Positions 41,575 through 52,742 of a stretch of 64,000 bases of DNA are shown here, piece by piece (the stretch's first letter is position 1; each line of letters starts with the position of its first letter). The DNA comes from Petaurus breviceps papuanus (lineage: Eukaryota; Chordata; Mammalia; Diprotodontia; Petauridae). The notes beneath the pieces were generated by a model. The model worked only from the letters and a program-made list of their open reading frames with translations. It was not told the DNA's origin and did not search any database. Position numbers and translations under genes: made by a program. The DNA is taken from assembly GCA_028583685.1 (NCBI GenBank), contig JAMXIF010000032.1, positions 9,909,797 to 9,973,796 of the forward strand, written 5' to 3'.

Positions 41575-41728
41575 GGGGGTGGCTGGTGGCGCAGTGAACG
41601 GAGCCCCAGCCCTGGAGTCAGGAGAGCCCAAGTTCAGATCCAGCCTCAGACACCTGACACAACACTAGCCATGTGACCTTGGGCAAGTCACTTACCCCCA
41701 GCTGCCCTCCCTTCCCCCTCCAAAAAAG
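41575..41728 (+). repeat. SINE family A
   Basis: GGGGGTGGCTGGTGGCGCAG, CCAGCCCTGGAGTCAGGAGA, CCATGTGACCTTGGGCAAGT, CCCCCTCCAAAAAAGC. Confidence 0.92.
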
Positions 41729-41779
41729 CAATAAATGCATACATACACACATACATATTGATCATGTTTGCGGGGCATT

Positions 41780-41998
41780 TAAAATATTTTTCAAAGCCTT
41801 TCCCACTGATTATGCCCACTTGCTCCCGAGAACTAAGCTGTAGGGTTGATATTATTGCTTGTTCTCATGTGATAGATAAGGAACCCAAAGTATTGAGAGG
41901 TGAAATGATTTGTACAAGATCCCATGGTGATTAGTAGAAGATTCAGGCTAGACACTCGGGTTACTTGACTCCTGACCCAGTACACTTTCTACTATATT
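41780..41998 (-). repeat. MIR-type SINE, antisense, decayed
   Basis: GGGTTGATATTATTGCTTGT, GTGATAGATAAGGAACCCAA, GGTTACTTGACTCCTGACCC. Confidence 0.55.
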
Positions 41999-41999
41999 A

Positions 42000-42655
42000 G
42001 AATCGAGATAAACTCTTCTGCTTGGCATCCAAAGTTCTCCACAGCTTACATTTTTGGCCTCATTGAACATTACATCAAGGGCAGCTTGGAGGCACAGAGG
42101 ATAAAGTGCTGTGCCTGGAATCAGGAAGACTCATCTTCCTGAATTCAAATCTGGCTTTAGACATTTACTAGCTGTGTGACCTTGGGCAAGACATTGAACT
42201 CTGTTTGTCTCAGTTTCCTCATCTGTAAAATGAGCTGGGGAAGGAAAAGGCAAAGCCAATCCAGTATCTTTGCCAAGAAAACCCCAAATGAGTCCATGAA
42301 GAGTTGGATGTGCCTGAAAAATTACTAAACAACACCACCTATGTTAATCCTTTCCATGAACATGGTGATCCAGCCAAATGGGCCTTCTTGCTATTTGTCC
42401 TATGTACCACTCCCTCCATTTCCTGTCTCTTGTGTCTTTGTCCTGGCAGTTCCCCATGCCTGGAATGCACACCCCCCTCACCTCCACTTCCTGCGATCCC
42501 ATGGCTCTTTCAGGACTCAGCTGCCAGCTGTCTGTATATGGACATGTTGCCTCTTCAGGTAGAGTGTAAGCTCCTTGAGGGCAGGATCTCTTTTCCTTTT
42601 GTCTTTACATCTCCAGGGGTACCTCAGCCAATTAATCACATTGACTGACTGAGGT
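42000..42655 (+). repeat. L2 LINE 3' end split by a MAR1
   Basis: Left: CTTCTGCTTGGCATCCAAAG, TTCTCCACAGCTTACA. Right, from 42336: CAGTTCCCCATGCCTGGAAT, GCACACCCCCCTCACCTCCA, AGTGTAAGCTCCTTGAGGGC. The overlapping open frames are L2 sequence, not a gene. Confidence 0.8.
42077..42335 (+). repeat. MAR1-type CORE-SINE, inside L2
   Basis: GGGCAGCTTGGAGGCACAGA, GAATTCAAATCTGGCTTTAG, CAGTTTCCTCATCTGTAAAA, ATCTTTGCCAAGAAAACCCC, ACTAAACAACACC. Confidence 0.9.
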
Positions 42656-42659
42656 ACCA

Positions 42660-42875
42660 GTCAGTAAACATTTATTAAGCATCTATTACAGGCCAGGGGC
42701 TGTGCCAAGAGTTGGGGGTACAAAATGAGGTAAAAGACACTCTCGCCCTCAAGAAGCTTACAATCCAGTTAGAAAGACAACATGCAAACAAATATATACA
42801 AAGTAAGATACATACAGACTAAGTTGAGAATAATTAACAGAGGGAAAGCCCTAGAATTAAGGGGGATTGGGACAT
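42660..42875 (+). repeat. Unclassified long old repeat, best-preserved 5' part
   Basis: CAGTAAACATTTATTAAGCA, CAGGGGCTGTGCCAAGAGTT, CTCGCCCTCAAGAAGCTTAC, AATCCAGTTAGAAAGACAAC, GAGAATAATTAACAGAGGGA. Confidence 0.55.
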
Positions 42876-42879
42876 ACAG

Positions 42880-43074
42880 TTTGTTGTTTTATCGTTTTCA
42901 ATCATGTCTGATTCTTTGTGACTCCATCTGGAGTTGCTTGCAATTTCCTTTTCCAGTTCATTTTATAGAAACTGAGGCAAACAGGGTTAAGTGGCTTGCT
43001 CAGAGTCATACAGCCAGTGTCTGATGCCAGATGTTAACTCAGGTCTTCAAACCACCATGCCACCTAGCTGCCCT
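42880..43074 (-). repeat. MAR1-type CORE-SINE, antisense, shortened
   Basis: TTGTTGTTTTATCGTTTTCA, GTCTGATTCTTTGTGACTCC, CATGCCACCTAGCTGCCC; an internal part is deleted. ACATACAG lies on both sides. Confidence 0.88.
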
Positions 43075-43079
43075 GTACA

Positions 43080-43720
43080 TACAGCAGACAATTAATAAAT
43101 GCTTGTTGGTTGGTTGATTGACAAAATTCCTGTTCAGGAAAGTTTGGAAGAATAAGGAATTTACTGTCTCTAGTTGTATGCTATGACCTTCCACTTCTAA
43201 TAACAGCTGAAGATAATCCACCAAAAGCTTCCCATCAGCTCCCAGGCCACTTCTGCTTTACAGCTCCATATATGCCCTGCCCAGACGTCCAGAGGAGCAG
43301 ACTTTAAACAGGCTCTAAAAGCAGTATGAGCATCCTCCTTTAAACTGAAGCTCTTTTCCTCGTCCAGTTTCCAAATCCCTCCGTCCCCAGTTTATGGATG
43401 GGTGTTTCTTTAAAAGCCAGGCCCTTTTCTGATGAATTTGGAAAGTGACTCTTAGCGGCGGCTCCACCTCCCCATGAAGCAAACTTGCCGAGGAGAGGAG
43501 GTCACTCTGACCTCCTCTGGTAGAACCACTGGTGTTTCCAACTTCCCCACCCACTGCAGCCACCCCTTACTGCTCTGCTCCCTAAGCCAAATACAGATGC
43601 AGTCTCTTGATTTGTTCCATGTCAGTTTCCATCCTGGACTTTGGAGTGGAATACGGTAGGGATGGGCAGTGAATGAAGGCTCCATCCTTAGCATAATGGG
43701 AAGGAACCGTAGAAAACTTC
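43080..43720. other. No recognised feature
   Basis: Unique sequence. Open frames of 60-82 codons overlap on both strands and show no domain. Confidence 0.4.
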
Positions 43721-43975
43721 AGGCCGCTGGGTGGTACAGTGTGCTGGGCCTGGAGGCAGGAAGACCTGAGTTCAAATCCATCCACCGACACTTACCAGCT
43801 GTGTGACCCTGGACAAGTCACTTAACCTTTGTTGCCTCAGTTTCCTCGATTGTAAATGGCTATAATAATAGTACTCATCTCGCAGAGTTTTTATGAGGAT
43901 CAAATGAAATAATATTTATAAAAGTCCTTAGCACAGTGACTAGTACAGAGTAGGTACTATATAAAGGCATGTTCC
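43721..43975 (+). repeat. CORE-SINE with MIR/L2-type tail
   Basis: CAGGCCGCTGGGTGGTACAG, GAAGACCTGAGTTCAAATCC, GCCTCAGTTTCCTCGATTGT, TTTATGAGGATCAAATGAAA, AGCACAGTGACTAGTACAGA, TAGGTACTATATAAAGGC. Confidence 0.87.
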
Positions 43976-43984
43976 TTTTCCTCT

Positions 43985-44455
43985 TTCTTTCCACTCAGAC
44001 CAATCCCCTTATTTTATGAGGAGTAAATTGAAACCCAGACAGGGGATGTGACTTGACCAAGGTCACATCATCCAAAACAACTTTTTAAACTTTATTAGCC
44101 ATGACACATTCATGTTCTCTATGGCCCAATCAAACTGGTCTACACAGACATTCCATCTCCCATTTCCATATCTTCGCAGTGGATTAGGATGGGTTCATTG
44201 TTCACCTCTGACTTTGATCTCTAATTTCCTTCGAGTTTTGTTTATATTTATACATTTATGTGTTATCTCACCTGACTAAATGTAAACTCCCTGAGGACAG
44301 AGACTATTTCATTTTTGTATCTGTATGTCTAATAACTGGCACAGGTCCTGTTCTTACTAAATAGTGGTTGATTTTTTCATGAATTGACTACAGTAAGTAG
44401 CAGACTGGCATTCGAGCACAGGCCTCCTGACTCCAAAGTCTGCTCTCTTTCCATT
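43985..44455 (+). repeat. L2 LINE 3' end flanked by MIR scraps
   Basis: L2 at 44095-44375: CATTCCATCTCCCATTTCCA, ATGTAAACTCCCTGAGGACA. Antisense MIR scraps at 43985-44070 and 44390-44455 (AGGCCTCCTGACTCCAAAGT) look like one MIR split by the L2-containing block. Confidence 0.6.
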
Positions 44456-45070
44456 GTACAGGTTAATCTTGATGGCTCTTGCAAACTGGCCTGCCTGTTC
44501 CCAGGCAGAACCTTAATACTGGGCAATTCATGGGGAATAGAGGCAAGCCCATCTCCCTACTCCCTCCTCAAATATGCATAAACTGGGCTAAGGGACCTAA
44601 ACCCAGTTAGATTTTCTTATTCGCTAGAAATATAGCCTCTCTGAACCCATCCCATACACCTCACAAAGATGAATTAGCATACCTAGCTGGGGGCCTAGTT
44701 CCATGATCCTTTTGGACTCAGGTCTGAAATACTTTGTTTCACTGGGGCTTCTCCCTGAATACATCTTTGAGTGGCCCCAGAGCTATCTGAGGTGGGGAGG
44801 AGACACCAGATATTGTAAAAGGGAGTTTGCAGTAGCACTGGTGTTCAAAGATTCTGTTCTTGCCTTGGTTTCTGAGGACCGTGACCCCCCCAGATGTGGG
44901 GGATTGAAACATGTTATACAACCTGAGGTCATTGACGAAGCAAGTATCAAACCTGATTGAGATGCTGCTGAATTAATGTACTTTGGTGTTTATGGCTACA
45001 TCTTTACATTTTTAAATATTTGCATTTATTTTTAACTTTTTAGGGGAAAACTATTTTAATGTCATTTTAC
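44456..45070. other. No recognised feature
   Basis: Unique sequence; 85-codon frame at 44703-44960 has no recognisable domain. Confidence 0.4.
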
Positions 45071-45074
45071 ACTT

Positions 45075-45205
45075 TTATCCTTGAGTAGTAAAGCAGGTGA
45101 TGGCATATCCATTCTAAAGATAAGAAGACTGAGATCCAGAGAGATATCAGAACCAGGCCTAAAACCCAAGGTTTCCTGCCTCCCAGACCATGCCCTTTCA
45201 TTTGT
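45075..45205 (-). repeat. MIR-type SINE, antisense, decayed
   Basis: GGCATATCCATTCTAAAGAT, AAGAAGACTGAGATCCAGAG. Confidence 0.5.
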
Positions 45206-45227
45206 AATGCTCAGCATGATGGTCTTG

Positions 45228-46045
<818 letters not shown>

Positions 46046-46051
46046 TTAATT

Positions 46052-46203
46052 TTTTTTTTTTTGCTTTTTGGAGGGCAATTGGGGTTAAGTGATTGCCCAA
46101 GGTCACACAGCTAGTTTTTTGTGTGAAGTGTCTGAGATCAGATTTGAAATCAGGTCCTCCTGACTCCAGGGCCGGTGCTCTATTCACTGCACCAACTAGA
46201 CTC
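46052..46203 (-). repeat. SINE family A, antisense
   Basis: TTTTTGCTTTTTGGAGGGCA, ATTGGGGTTAAGTGATTGCC, CCGGTGCTCTATTCACTGCA. Similar CTCATTTTTT flanks. Confidence 0.9.
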
Positions 46204-46281
46204 TCCTCATTTTTTTCTATGGAATTTATATGGAAAAAATCCTGCATGAAGTGCATGAAGAGTATATCTTGCTATGATTTT

Positions 46282-46407
46282 TTTCCCCTGAGGCATTTGG
46301 GGTTAAGTGACTTGATCAGGGTCACACAGTATCTGAGGTTGGATTTGAACACAGGTCCTCCTGACTCCAAGGCCAGTACTCTATCTACCTTGCCACCTAG
46401 ATGCCCT
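46282..46407 (-). repeat. SINE family A, antisense, shortened
   Basis: TTGGGGTTAAGTGACTTGAT, CAGGGTCACACAGTATCTGA, CTTGCCACCTAGATGCCC. Confidence 0.85.
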
Positions 46408-46489
46408 GATATTATTCTTTAATGATTAATTTTATATGGAAATAGCTAGATAAAATAACTTATTTTTGTGGTAGGATTAACATATCAGG

Positions 46490-46618
46490 ATAAAAGCTGT
46501 AATCCCTGATTCTTAGGGAGACTAAGGTTGGTGGATCTTTTGAACTCAGGGATTCTGAGATTCAGTGGGGCTAAAGTTGATTGGGTATTCATGCTGTCTG
46601 ATACCAATATGGTAAATA
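46490..46618 (+). pseudogene. RN7SL: 7SL (SRP) RNA pseudogene, partial (Alu domain)
   Basis: GCTGTAATCCCTGATTCTTA, GGGAGACTAAGGTTGGTGGA, TTGAACTCAGGGATTCTGAG and GATACCAATATGGTAAAT follow the 7SL 5' half in order, ending just after the conserved ATATGGTGA. The S domain and 3' end are missing. Old and non-functional. A full-length relative lies at 10042. Confidence 0.78.
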
Positions 46619-46619
46619 T

Positions 46620-47090
46620 TTGATATTATAACAGATAGTTAAAATATTGTTCTTAAATTTGTTATGGACCAATGATTTTTTGGGGCATTTGGGAGGATTT
46701 GATATGAATGTTCCCGTTTCAATATAGTTTATTTGCAGAGTTCTCAAGGTTATTTTGGGGTTTCATATTTGTTGTAAGAGTATTCATTGTCTATCAGTCT
46801 AAAAAAAAGATGGAGAGCTTTTGGCATATGTTTCTAGCCTTTGTATCTTTCTAGATTTCTGGCACATGCTATTTTTTTTTCAATCTGCAATGATTTGTTG
46901 TAGACTTGCCTTCACTTCTTGCATAATCTTCATTGATCTGTAAGTGCAGCCTCATCAGAGAAAATCTTTGTATAATTTCTGGTGGCAATGACACGATCCT
47001 AGAAGTCTTCTATTCGTATAAACAAATTTGCCTGACCCAGCATTTGAGACTTCATCAATGTAAGTTTTACTTACGGGTTTGTTTGAATAT
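46620..47090. other. No recognised feature
   Basis: AT-rich unique sequence. Confidence 0.4.
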
Positions 47091-47095
47091 TATTT

Positions 47096-47338
47096 TTTGT
47101 TGTTGTCCAGTCGTTCAAGTTGTATCCAACTCTTGGTGATCACATTTCAGGGTTTTCTTGGCAAAGATACTGAAGTCGTTGGCCATTCCCTTCTCCAGGT
47201 CATCTTAGCGATGAGGAAACTAAGGCAAACAGGGTGAAGTGACTTGCCCAGGGTCACACAGCTAGTAAGTGTCTGAGGCCAGATTTGAACTCAGGAAGAT
47301 GAGTCTTCCTGACTCCAGGCCTGGCGCTCTAGCTGTCC
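47096..47338 (-). repeat. MAR1-type CORE-SINE, antisense
   Basis: TTGTTGTTGTCCAGTCGTTC, TTCTTGGCAAAGATACTGAA, CCAGGGTCACACAGCTAGTA, CAGGCCTGGCGCTCTAGCTG; the 5' head is slightly deleted. Confidence 0.92.
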
Positions 47339-47339
47339 A

Positions 47340-47880
47340 GAATTACTCTTAGAATGCCTTTTGATTCCTCTCTTGCATCTTAGTTGTTCCACGGGCTCTA
47401 TCTAGAAATAAACAGCTTTTGTATACAATCCGCAAATCTGGGGGTAGGTGCCTGTTATTAATGATGCTTTATGAAGCAGTCTGTTTGTTCTAAAAATATT
47501 TCTATACATTTTTAACCTGTTTGTTATGTGCTTTGGGAATACGGGTCTTTTTCCTCCTTTTCAATGATAAATTGTTCATCTTTCTACAGCTGCCTTGGAG
47601 TAATGAGCCCCGTATTTTATTAATATTGCACAGATTTTTGTTGGGACACCCACACCTATTTTTACTATGCCAAAGATAACTGGTAAGATTGGTATTGTGT
47701 AGGCATTAATTGTTCTAAATGTGTTCTTCTCACTGTTTTTTTTTTTTATTTCAGGATGCCAGTCTCTTTAACATATATAACCTCAGCTTTTTCACGATAG
47801 CCTTAAATTCAGTGTTTCTAGCCTAGAGAATACCAAGGTATTTATAAGTATCACCTTCAACATGGTGGTGGGAAGATAGA
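47340..47880. other. No recognised feature
   Basis: AT-rich unique sequence without repeat or exon signature. Confidence 0.4.
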
Positions 47881-47884
47881 CATC

Positions 47885-48545
47885 CTAGCTCCTTGTCAGT
47901 TAAGCTGTCAATTGGTTGGTGCAACTATTTTGGAAAGCAATATGGGATTATGCAAATAGAGTGATTAAAATGTCCATACCCTTTTACCCAGAGATTCTAC
48001 TACTAAGCTTATACCTCGAGGAGATCATTAATAAGAAAATCCCCATCTATGCTAAAATATTTATAGCAGCACTTTTTATGTTAGAAAAGAAGTGGAAACA
48101 AAATGGATGCCCATCGATTGGGGAATGGTTAACAAATGGTGATACAGGAATCTATTGGAATGTTTCCGAGCTGTAAGAAATAATGAATATGACAAATAAA
48201 AAAGAAAGATTTGCATGTTATGATGCAGAGTGAAGTAAGCAGAACAAAGAAAAACAAAATTCCTACAATGATATAAACAGAGAGAATGACCATAAAACAA
48301 CCAAAAGTGAAGGATGCAAAATTACAAAGAATAAATGTGGTTCCAAAGAAGAGATATGGGGAGATACCGCCACCCGACTCCTTTGCAGAGTTCTGGAGAT
48401 CCCCGAGTATAGCACATTATACATATAGTCAGAGTTTTTCAATGTATTTTCTTGTTTTTTTTTCCTCTAAAAATATTATTTGTTGGGATACCTCCCTAGG
48501 AGAAATACCAGGAGAAATTTTGGTGATGTAAAAAGCAAATATATT
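47885..48545 (+). repeat. L1 LINE 3'-UTR, long copy
   Basis: CTGTCAATTGGTTGGTGCAA, CATACCCTTTTACCCAGAGA, TATTTATAGCAGCACTTTTT, GATGCCCATCGATTGGGGAA, TGGTTAACAAATGGTGATAC and GCAGAGTGAAGTAAGCAGAA run in the L1 order, then the CTCCTTTGCAGAG end and GGTGATGTAAAAAGCAAATA. The 86-codon frame here is non-coding L1 sequence. Confidence 0.85.
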
Positions 48546-49085
48546 CGTTAAAATTTGTAACTAAAAAGTACCATCCATTGGTTAATTTGGTTATCAAATT
48601 TAAGCTCAAATCCTTTCGTCTCTCTTGTTCCTTAATGCTCTTTCAGTATTTTATACTTACTGAGGCCAAACAATATTTTTATGTGGTTGGACAAAGTTTC
48701 CAGGTGACAAAATGACTTTTGGATGTGTTTTTCAAAGGAGCAAAGGAGCAGTAGAACTTAACTCCCATTGTGACAACTACTTTTGGTTACTAACCCAATG
48801 GCTAGTTTATCATTTTGGTGTGACTCTCTGAAAGCCATACTGAGTTTAATTTGGAAATAATGCTAATGGATTTAGGACTAGCCAGAACCATAGTGGACTT
48901 AAACTATCTCCATGGAAGATGCCACATCTAATATCAACTGCTCATCATATTATTATATTGGTGATGTGTTTGTAGATGTCACATACTTTAGAATTCTCAT
49001 AAAGTTAGATTTTTTTTTTATAAATTTGAAGCATATTAAATGAGTCATGAATGCAGACCTGTCAAAGACTTTGAAATAATCAAAA
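48546..49085. other. No recognised feature
   Basis: AT-rich unique sequence. Nothing recognised. Confidence 0.4.
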
Positions 49086-49086
49086 G

Positions 49087-49168
49087 GAGAGGCAGCTAGG
49101 TGGTGCAGTGAATAGAGCAAGGCCCTGGAGTCAGGAGGACCTGGAGTCAGGAGTTCAAATCCGGCCAT
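49087..49168 (+). repeat. SINE family A, 5' head only
   Basis: GAGGCAGCTAGGTGGTGCAG, GAATAGAGCAAGGCCCTGG, then CTGGAGTCAGGA twice, and GTTCAAATCCGGCC where it stops. The 3' half and tail are absent. 49169-49395 is unassigned. Confidence 0.85.
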
Positions 49169-49397
49169 TTTGTATCATAGAGAAAGATGATAGAGTACTT
49201 TACTAGTAATCCATGTGCCAGTGTGGAGTGTTTGAGCCAATAATTATGGATCTTATATGGATTTTATTTGACCCCTCTGCTTTGTAGGTTTGTAGAGAAG
49301 AAAGAATTTCAGTCACCTCTCTCAACTTATCTGTCCTCTGTTTCATACTTCATCTGACTTGCACCTTCCATTATGACAACTTCTTTTGACCATAATT

Positions 49398-49556
49398 CAG
49401 GGATAGGGAACTTGTGGCCTTAGGCCACAGATGGCCCTCTAGGTCCTTAAGTGCAGCCAGCCCTTTGACTGAAGTTGGATTCAGTCAAAGGGCCTTACTA
49501 GAGGACCTAGAGGGCCACATGTGGCCTCGAGGCTGCAGGTTACTCACCCCTAAATT
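49398..49556. mobile_element. Palindromic hAT-type MITE
   Basis: The two halves are imperfect inverted copies: GGCCCTCTAGGTCCTTAAGT against AGAGGACCTAGAGGGCC, CCCTTTGACTGAA against TTCAGTCAAAGGG, with CAGGGATAGGGAACTTGTGG and GCTGCAGGTTACTCACCCCT as ends. The whole could fold as one hairpin. No coding capacity. Confidence 0.85.
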
Positions 49557-49832
49557 ATATATAGATGATCAAAATTTTCCACATACTCTGTATATCTACT
49601 GGCATTTCCCTACAACATGGGTTAGGCAATATAGATTAGGTCCACACCTCTTCCTTGACTCTTGCAACAGGGACAAATTTTTCCTAAAAGGAGACCATGC
49701 TGTTACCCCCCTCCAATCCCCCACTCCCACCTCCATCCCCTACCTCTTTTCCTGAGGCAGCTTCCTTGTCACCTAAGGACATTTTAAAAAGCTGACCCAG
49801 GTGAGGTTGTGTCCTCTCTGACTTGGTAGATT
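49557..49832. other. No recognised feature
   Basis: Short unique segment with a C-rich run near 49705-49740. Confidence 0.4.
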
Positions 49833-52390
49833 TCTTTTTTTTTTAAATTTTTTAATTTTTTAGTTTACATCATTCATATCCACAAGATTTTGAGTTACAA
49901 ATTTTCTCCCCATTTTCCCCCTACCCACCACCCCAAAATAGCGATCCCACTGAACATCGCCTCCCCCAATCTGCTCTCTCCCATATCTTCCCCCATCCCC
50001 CCTCCAACTTTCTCGTAGGGCATGGTGGATCTCTATGCCCCAGTGCCTGTATGTCTTATTTCCCAGTTACATGTAAAATAATAATCATAATAATAATACA
50101 TTTTTTATTTTAAACCTTTGAGTTCCAAATTCTTTCCCTACCTCCCTTGTCACCCGCCCTTACTGGGAAGATAAGCAATTCAATATAGGTTGTACATATG
50201 TAGCTATGCAAAACATTTCCATAGTGGATATATTGTGAAAGATTGACTAGATATCCCTCCATCCTATCCCACCCCCACTTGTTCTATTCTCTACTTTGAT
50301 CCTGTCCCTTTTCAAAAGTGGGTGTTTCCAACTTCCCTCCCCTCCAGCCTGTCCTCCCTTCCATTATCCCCCCTCTCATCCCCTTTCCCCCTACTCTCCT
50401 GTAGGATGAGATACTGTATTTAGTGTGTATGTCATTCCCTCCCTAAGCCAAATTCAGTGAGAATAAGGTTGACTCATGCCCTTTTGCCTTCCTGTTCTTC
50501 CCCTCCATTGTAACAGTTTTCCCTTGCCTCTTCTATATGAGATAATTTACCCCATTCTGTCTCTCCCCTTCTCTTCTCATAATATTCCTCTCTCACCTCT
50601 TAATTTCACCTTTTAAGCATCATCCCTTCCTATTCAACTGGTCTTGTACCCTCTGTCTATGTATACCTGTAATATATACACACACTCACATATATATTCA
50701 TACTCCCATATACCCTCCTACATAGACATATATATGTATACATACACACATACATATACATATATATATGCACATTTCTATTCCCTTCAACTATTCTCAT
50801 ACTGAGAAAAGTTTCATAAGTTACAATTATCATTTTTCTATGTAGGAATGTAAGTAGTTCAACTTAGATAAGTTTCTTATGGTTTCTTTTCCCTGTTTAC
50901 CTTCTCACACTTCTTTTGCTTCTTGTATCTGAATGTCAAATTTTCTGTTCAACTCTGGTTTTTTCAGCAAGAATGCTTGAAAGTCCTCTATCCATTGAAT
51001 GACCATATTTTCCCCTGAAACATGATACTCAGTTTTGCTGGGTAGGTGATCCTTGGTTTTAATCCCAGCTCCTTTGACTTCTGGAATATCATATTCCAAG
51101 CCCTGTAGTCTCTCAGCATAGAAGCTGACAAATCCTGTGTTATCCTGATTGTGTTTCAACAATATTCAAATTGTTTCTTCCTGGCTGTTTGTAATACTTT
51201 CTCCTTGATCTGGAACTCCAGAACCTGCCTATAATATTTCTAGGAGTTTTCTTTTTGGGATCTTTTTCAGGAGGTGATCAGTGGATTCTTTCAACCTCTA
51301 TTTTGCCCTCTGGTTCTAAAACATCAGGGCAATTTTCCTTGAGAATTTCTTGAAGGATGATTTCTAGGTTCTTTTTTTGATCATAGCTTTCAGGTAGTCC
51401 AATAATTTTTAAATTCTCTCTCCTGGATCTATTTTCCTGGTCAGTGGTTTTCCCCATGAGATATTTCCCATTGCCTTCTATTTTTTCATTTGTTTGGGTC
51501 TGTTTAATAGCATCTTGATTTCTCATAAAGTCACTAGCTTCCATTTGCTCCAATCTAATTCTGAAGGAATGATTCTCTTCAGTGAGCTTTTGAGATTCTT
51601 TTTCCATCTGGCAAATTTGACTTTTTAAGGCATTCTTCTCCTCATTGCCTTTTTGAGCCTCTTTTGCCATTTGAGTTAGTCTATTTTTTAAGGTATTATT
51701 TTCTTGTCAGGTTGTTGACTCTCATTTCATAATTTTCTTGCATCATTCTCATTTCTCTTCCCAATTTTTCCTCCACTGCTCTTATTTGGTTTTTGAAATC
51801 CTTCTTAAGCTCCTCTATGGCTTGTAGGTGGCTTATTCTTTTCTTGGGAGCTTCTGGTATAGGAGTTCTGACTTTGCTGTCTTCCTCCTGTTCCATGCCC
51901 TGATGCTTTTTGTCCCCAAAATAGGAGTCTAATGTTAGATTGCTCTGCTTTCTTTGCTTCCTTTGTTTTCTCGTGTTGCCATTCAATTATTTGACTTTTG
52001 AGCTTTTAGCCACAGTAGAACTCTGCTACCAGAGTGGGGAGCTTTGTCCCAAATTGCTGGAGTTTTCTCAGCTGCTGGAGCTATTAATTGGGTGCCCTCT
52101 CAGAAGCCTCCACTGGCTCTGGCACACTGGTCATGCACCCCAGGACCTCCAACCCAGATAGCAATCCAGATCCAAGTAGGTTAAAGTAAGAGTGATTACC
52201 CCTCAGACTGGTCTCTTTGTCCCCCTACAATCTGCAGGCCAGGAGCTCTGAAGCAGCCACATGGCAGTGGCTGCATGGCTGCCACGCCTCAGCCGCTTCT
52301 CCCTCCAGGGGCAAAGGCTGACCACACTCCTGATCTCTCAGGTCCCAAAGTTCACACTGCACTGACCTCTTACTTTGTCCTTAGTATCTA
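49833..52390 (-). mobile_element. Half-L1 (HAL1-like) LINE, nearly complete
   Basis: On the minus strand: a GC-richer 5' UTR (about 52390-51987), a decayed ORF1 (51986-50905), then about 1.07 kb of 3' sequence with a TA/CA microsatellite (50680-50770), purine runs, and an A/T-rich tail at 49833-49860. The 3' sequence includes TTTGGAACTCAAAGGTTTAA-like and TTTGTAACTCAAAATCTTGT-like blocks. No endonuclease or reverse transcriptase frame follows ORF1, so the element has the layout known for HAL1, which depended on L1 for movement. No clear target duplication was found. Confidence 0.8.
50905..51986 (-). pseudogene. HAL1/L1 ORF1 (RNA-binding chaperone), decayed
   Basis: Three frames cover one ORF1: 51986-51696 (MNGNTRKQRKQRKQSNLTLD, basic N-terminus then coiled coil EELKKDFKNQIRAVEEKLGR), 51670-51278 (coiled coil ending QMEASDFMRNQDA, then the RRM start ENRSRRENLKIIGLPE), and 51162-50905 (C-terminal domain, SGENMVIQWIEDFQAFLLKK, ending IQIQEAKEV). 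About 350 residues in all, the usual L1 ORF1p size. The frames differ, so at least two frameshifts separate them. The protein family binds its own RNA as trimers; this copy cannot make it whole. Confidence 0.9.
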
Positions 52391-52404
52391 TGTGTTGATA
52401 ATTT

Positions 52405-52541
52405 ATCAGTGGGGCAATTGGGGTTAAGTGACTTTCCCAAGGTCACACAGCTAGTAAATGTTAAGTGTCTGAGTCTGCATTTGAAGTCAGGTCCTCCTGC
52501 CTCTAGGGTCGGTGCTCTGTTCACTTTGCCACCTAGCCATC
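52405..52541 (-). repeat. SINE family A, antisense
   Basis: GTGGGGCAATTGGGGTTAAG, AGGTCACACAGCTAGTAAAT, CACTTTGCCACCTAGCCATC. Confidence 0.9.
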
Positions 52542-52556
52542 CCATGGTTATTTTTA

Positions 52557-52727
52557 TTTTATTTATTTATTGTTAAAGCTATTGGGGTTAAGTAATTTGC
52601 TCAAGGTTACACGGCTAGGTGTTTCTGGGTGGGTGCTAAGTGTCTGAGCCCAGATTCGATCCCCCACGTCATCCCGACACTGGGGCCGGTGCTCTTACTT
52701 TCTGTGCTACCTGGCCATGCCCCCCCG
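52557..52727 (-). repeat. SINE family B, antisense, perfect target duplication
   Basis: TTATTTATTTATTG tail, GGTTAAGTAATTTGCTCAAG, GGTGTTTCTGGGTGGGTGCT, AAGTGTCTGAGCCCAGATTC. CCATGGTTATTTTTA is identical at 52542-52556 and 52728-52742. Confidence 0.95.
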
Positions 52728-52742
52728 CCATGGTTATTTTTA

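Noticed and set aside
42304-42648. 114-codon frame and two overlapping frames
   Set aside because: The DNA is the 3' end of an L2 LINE.
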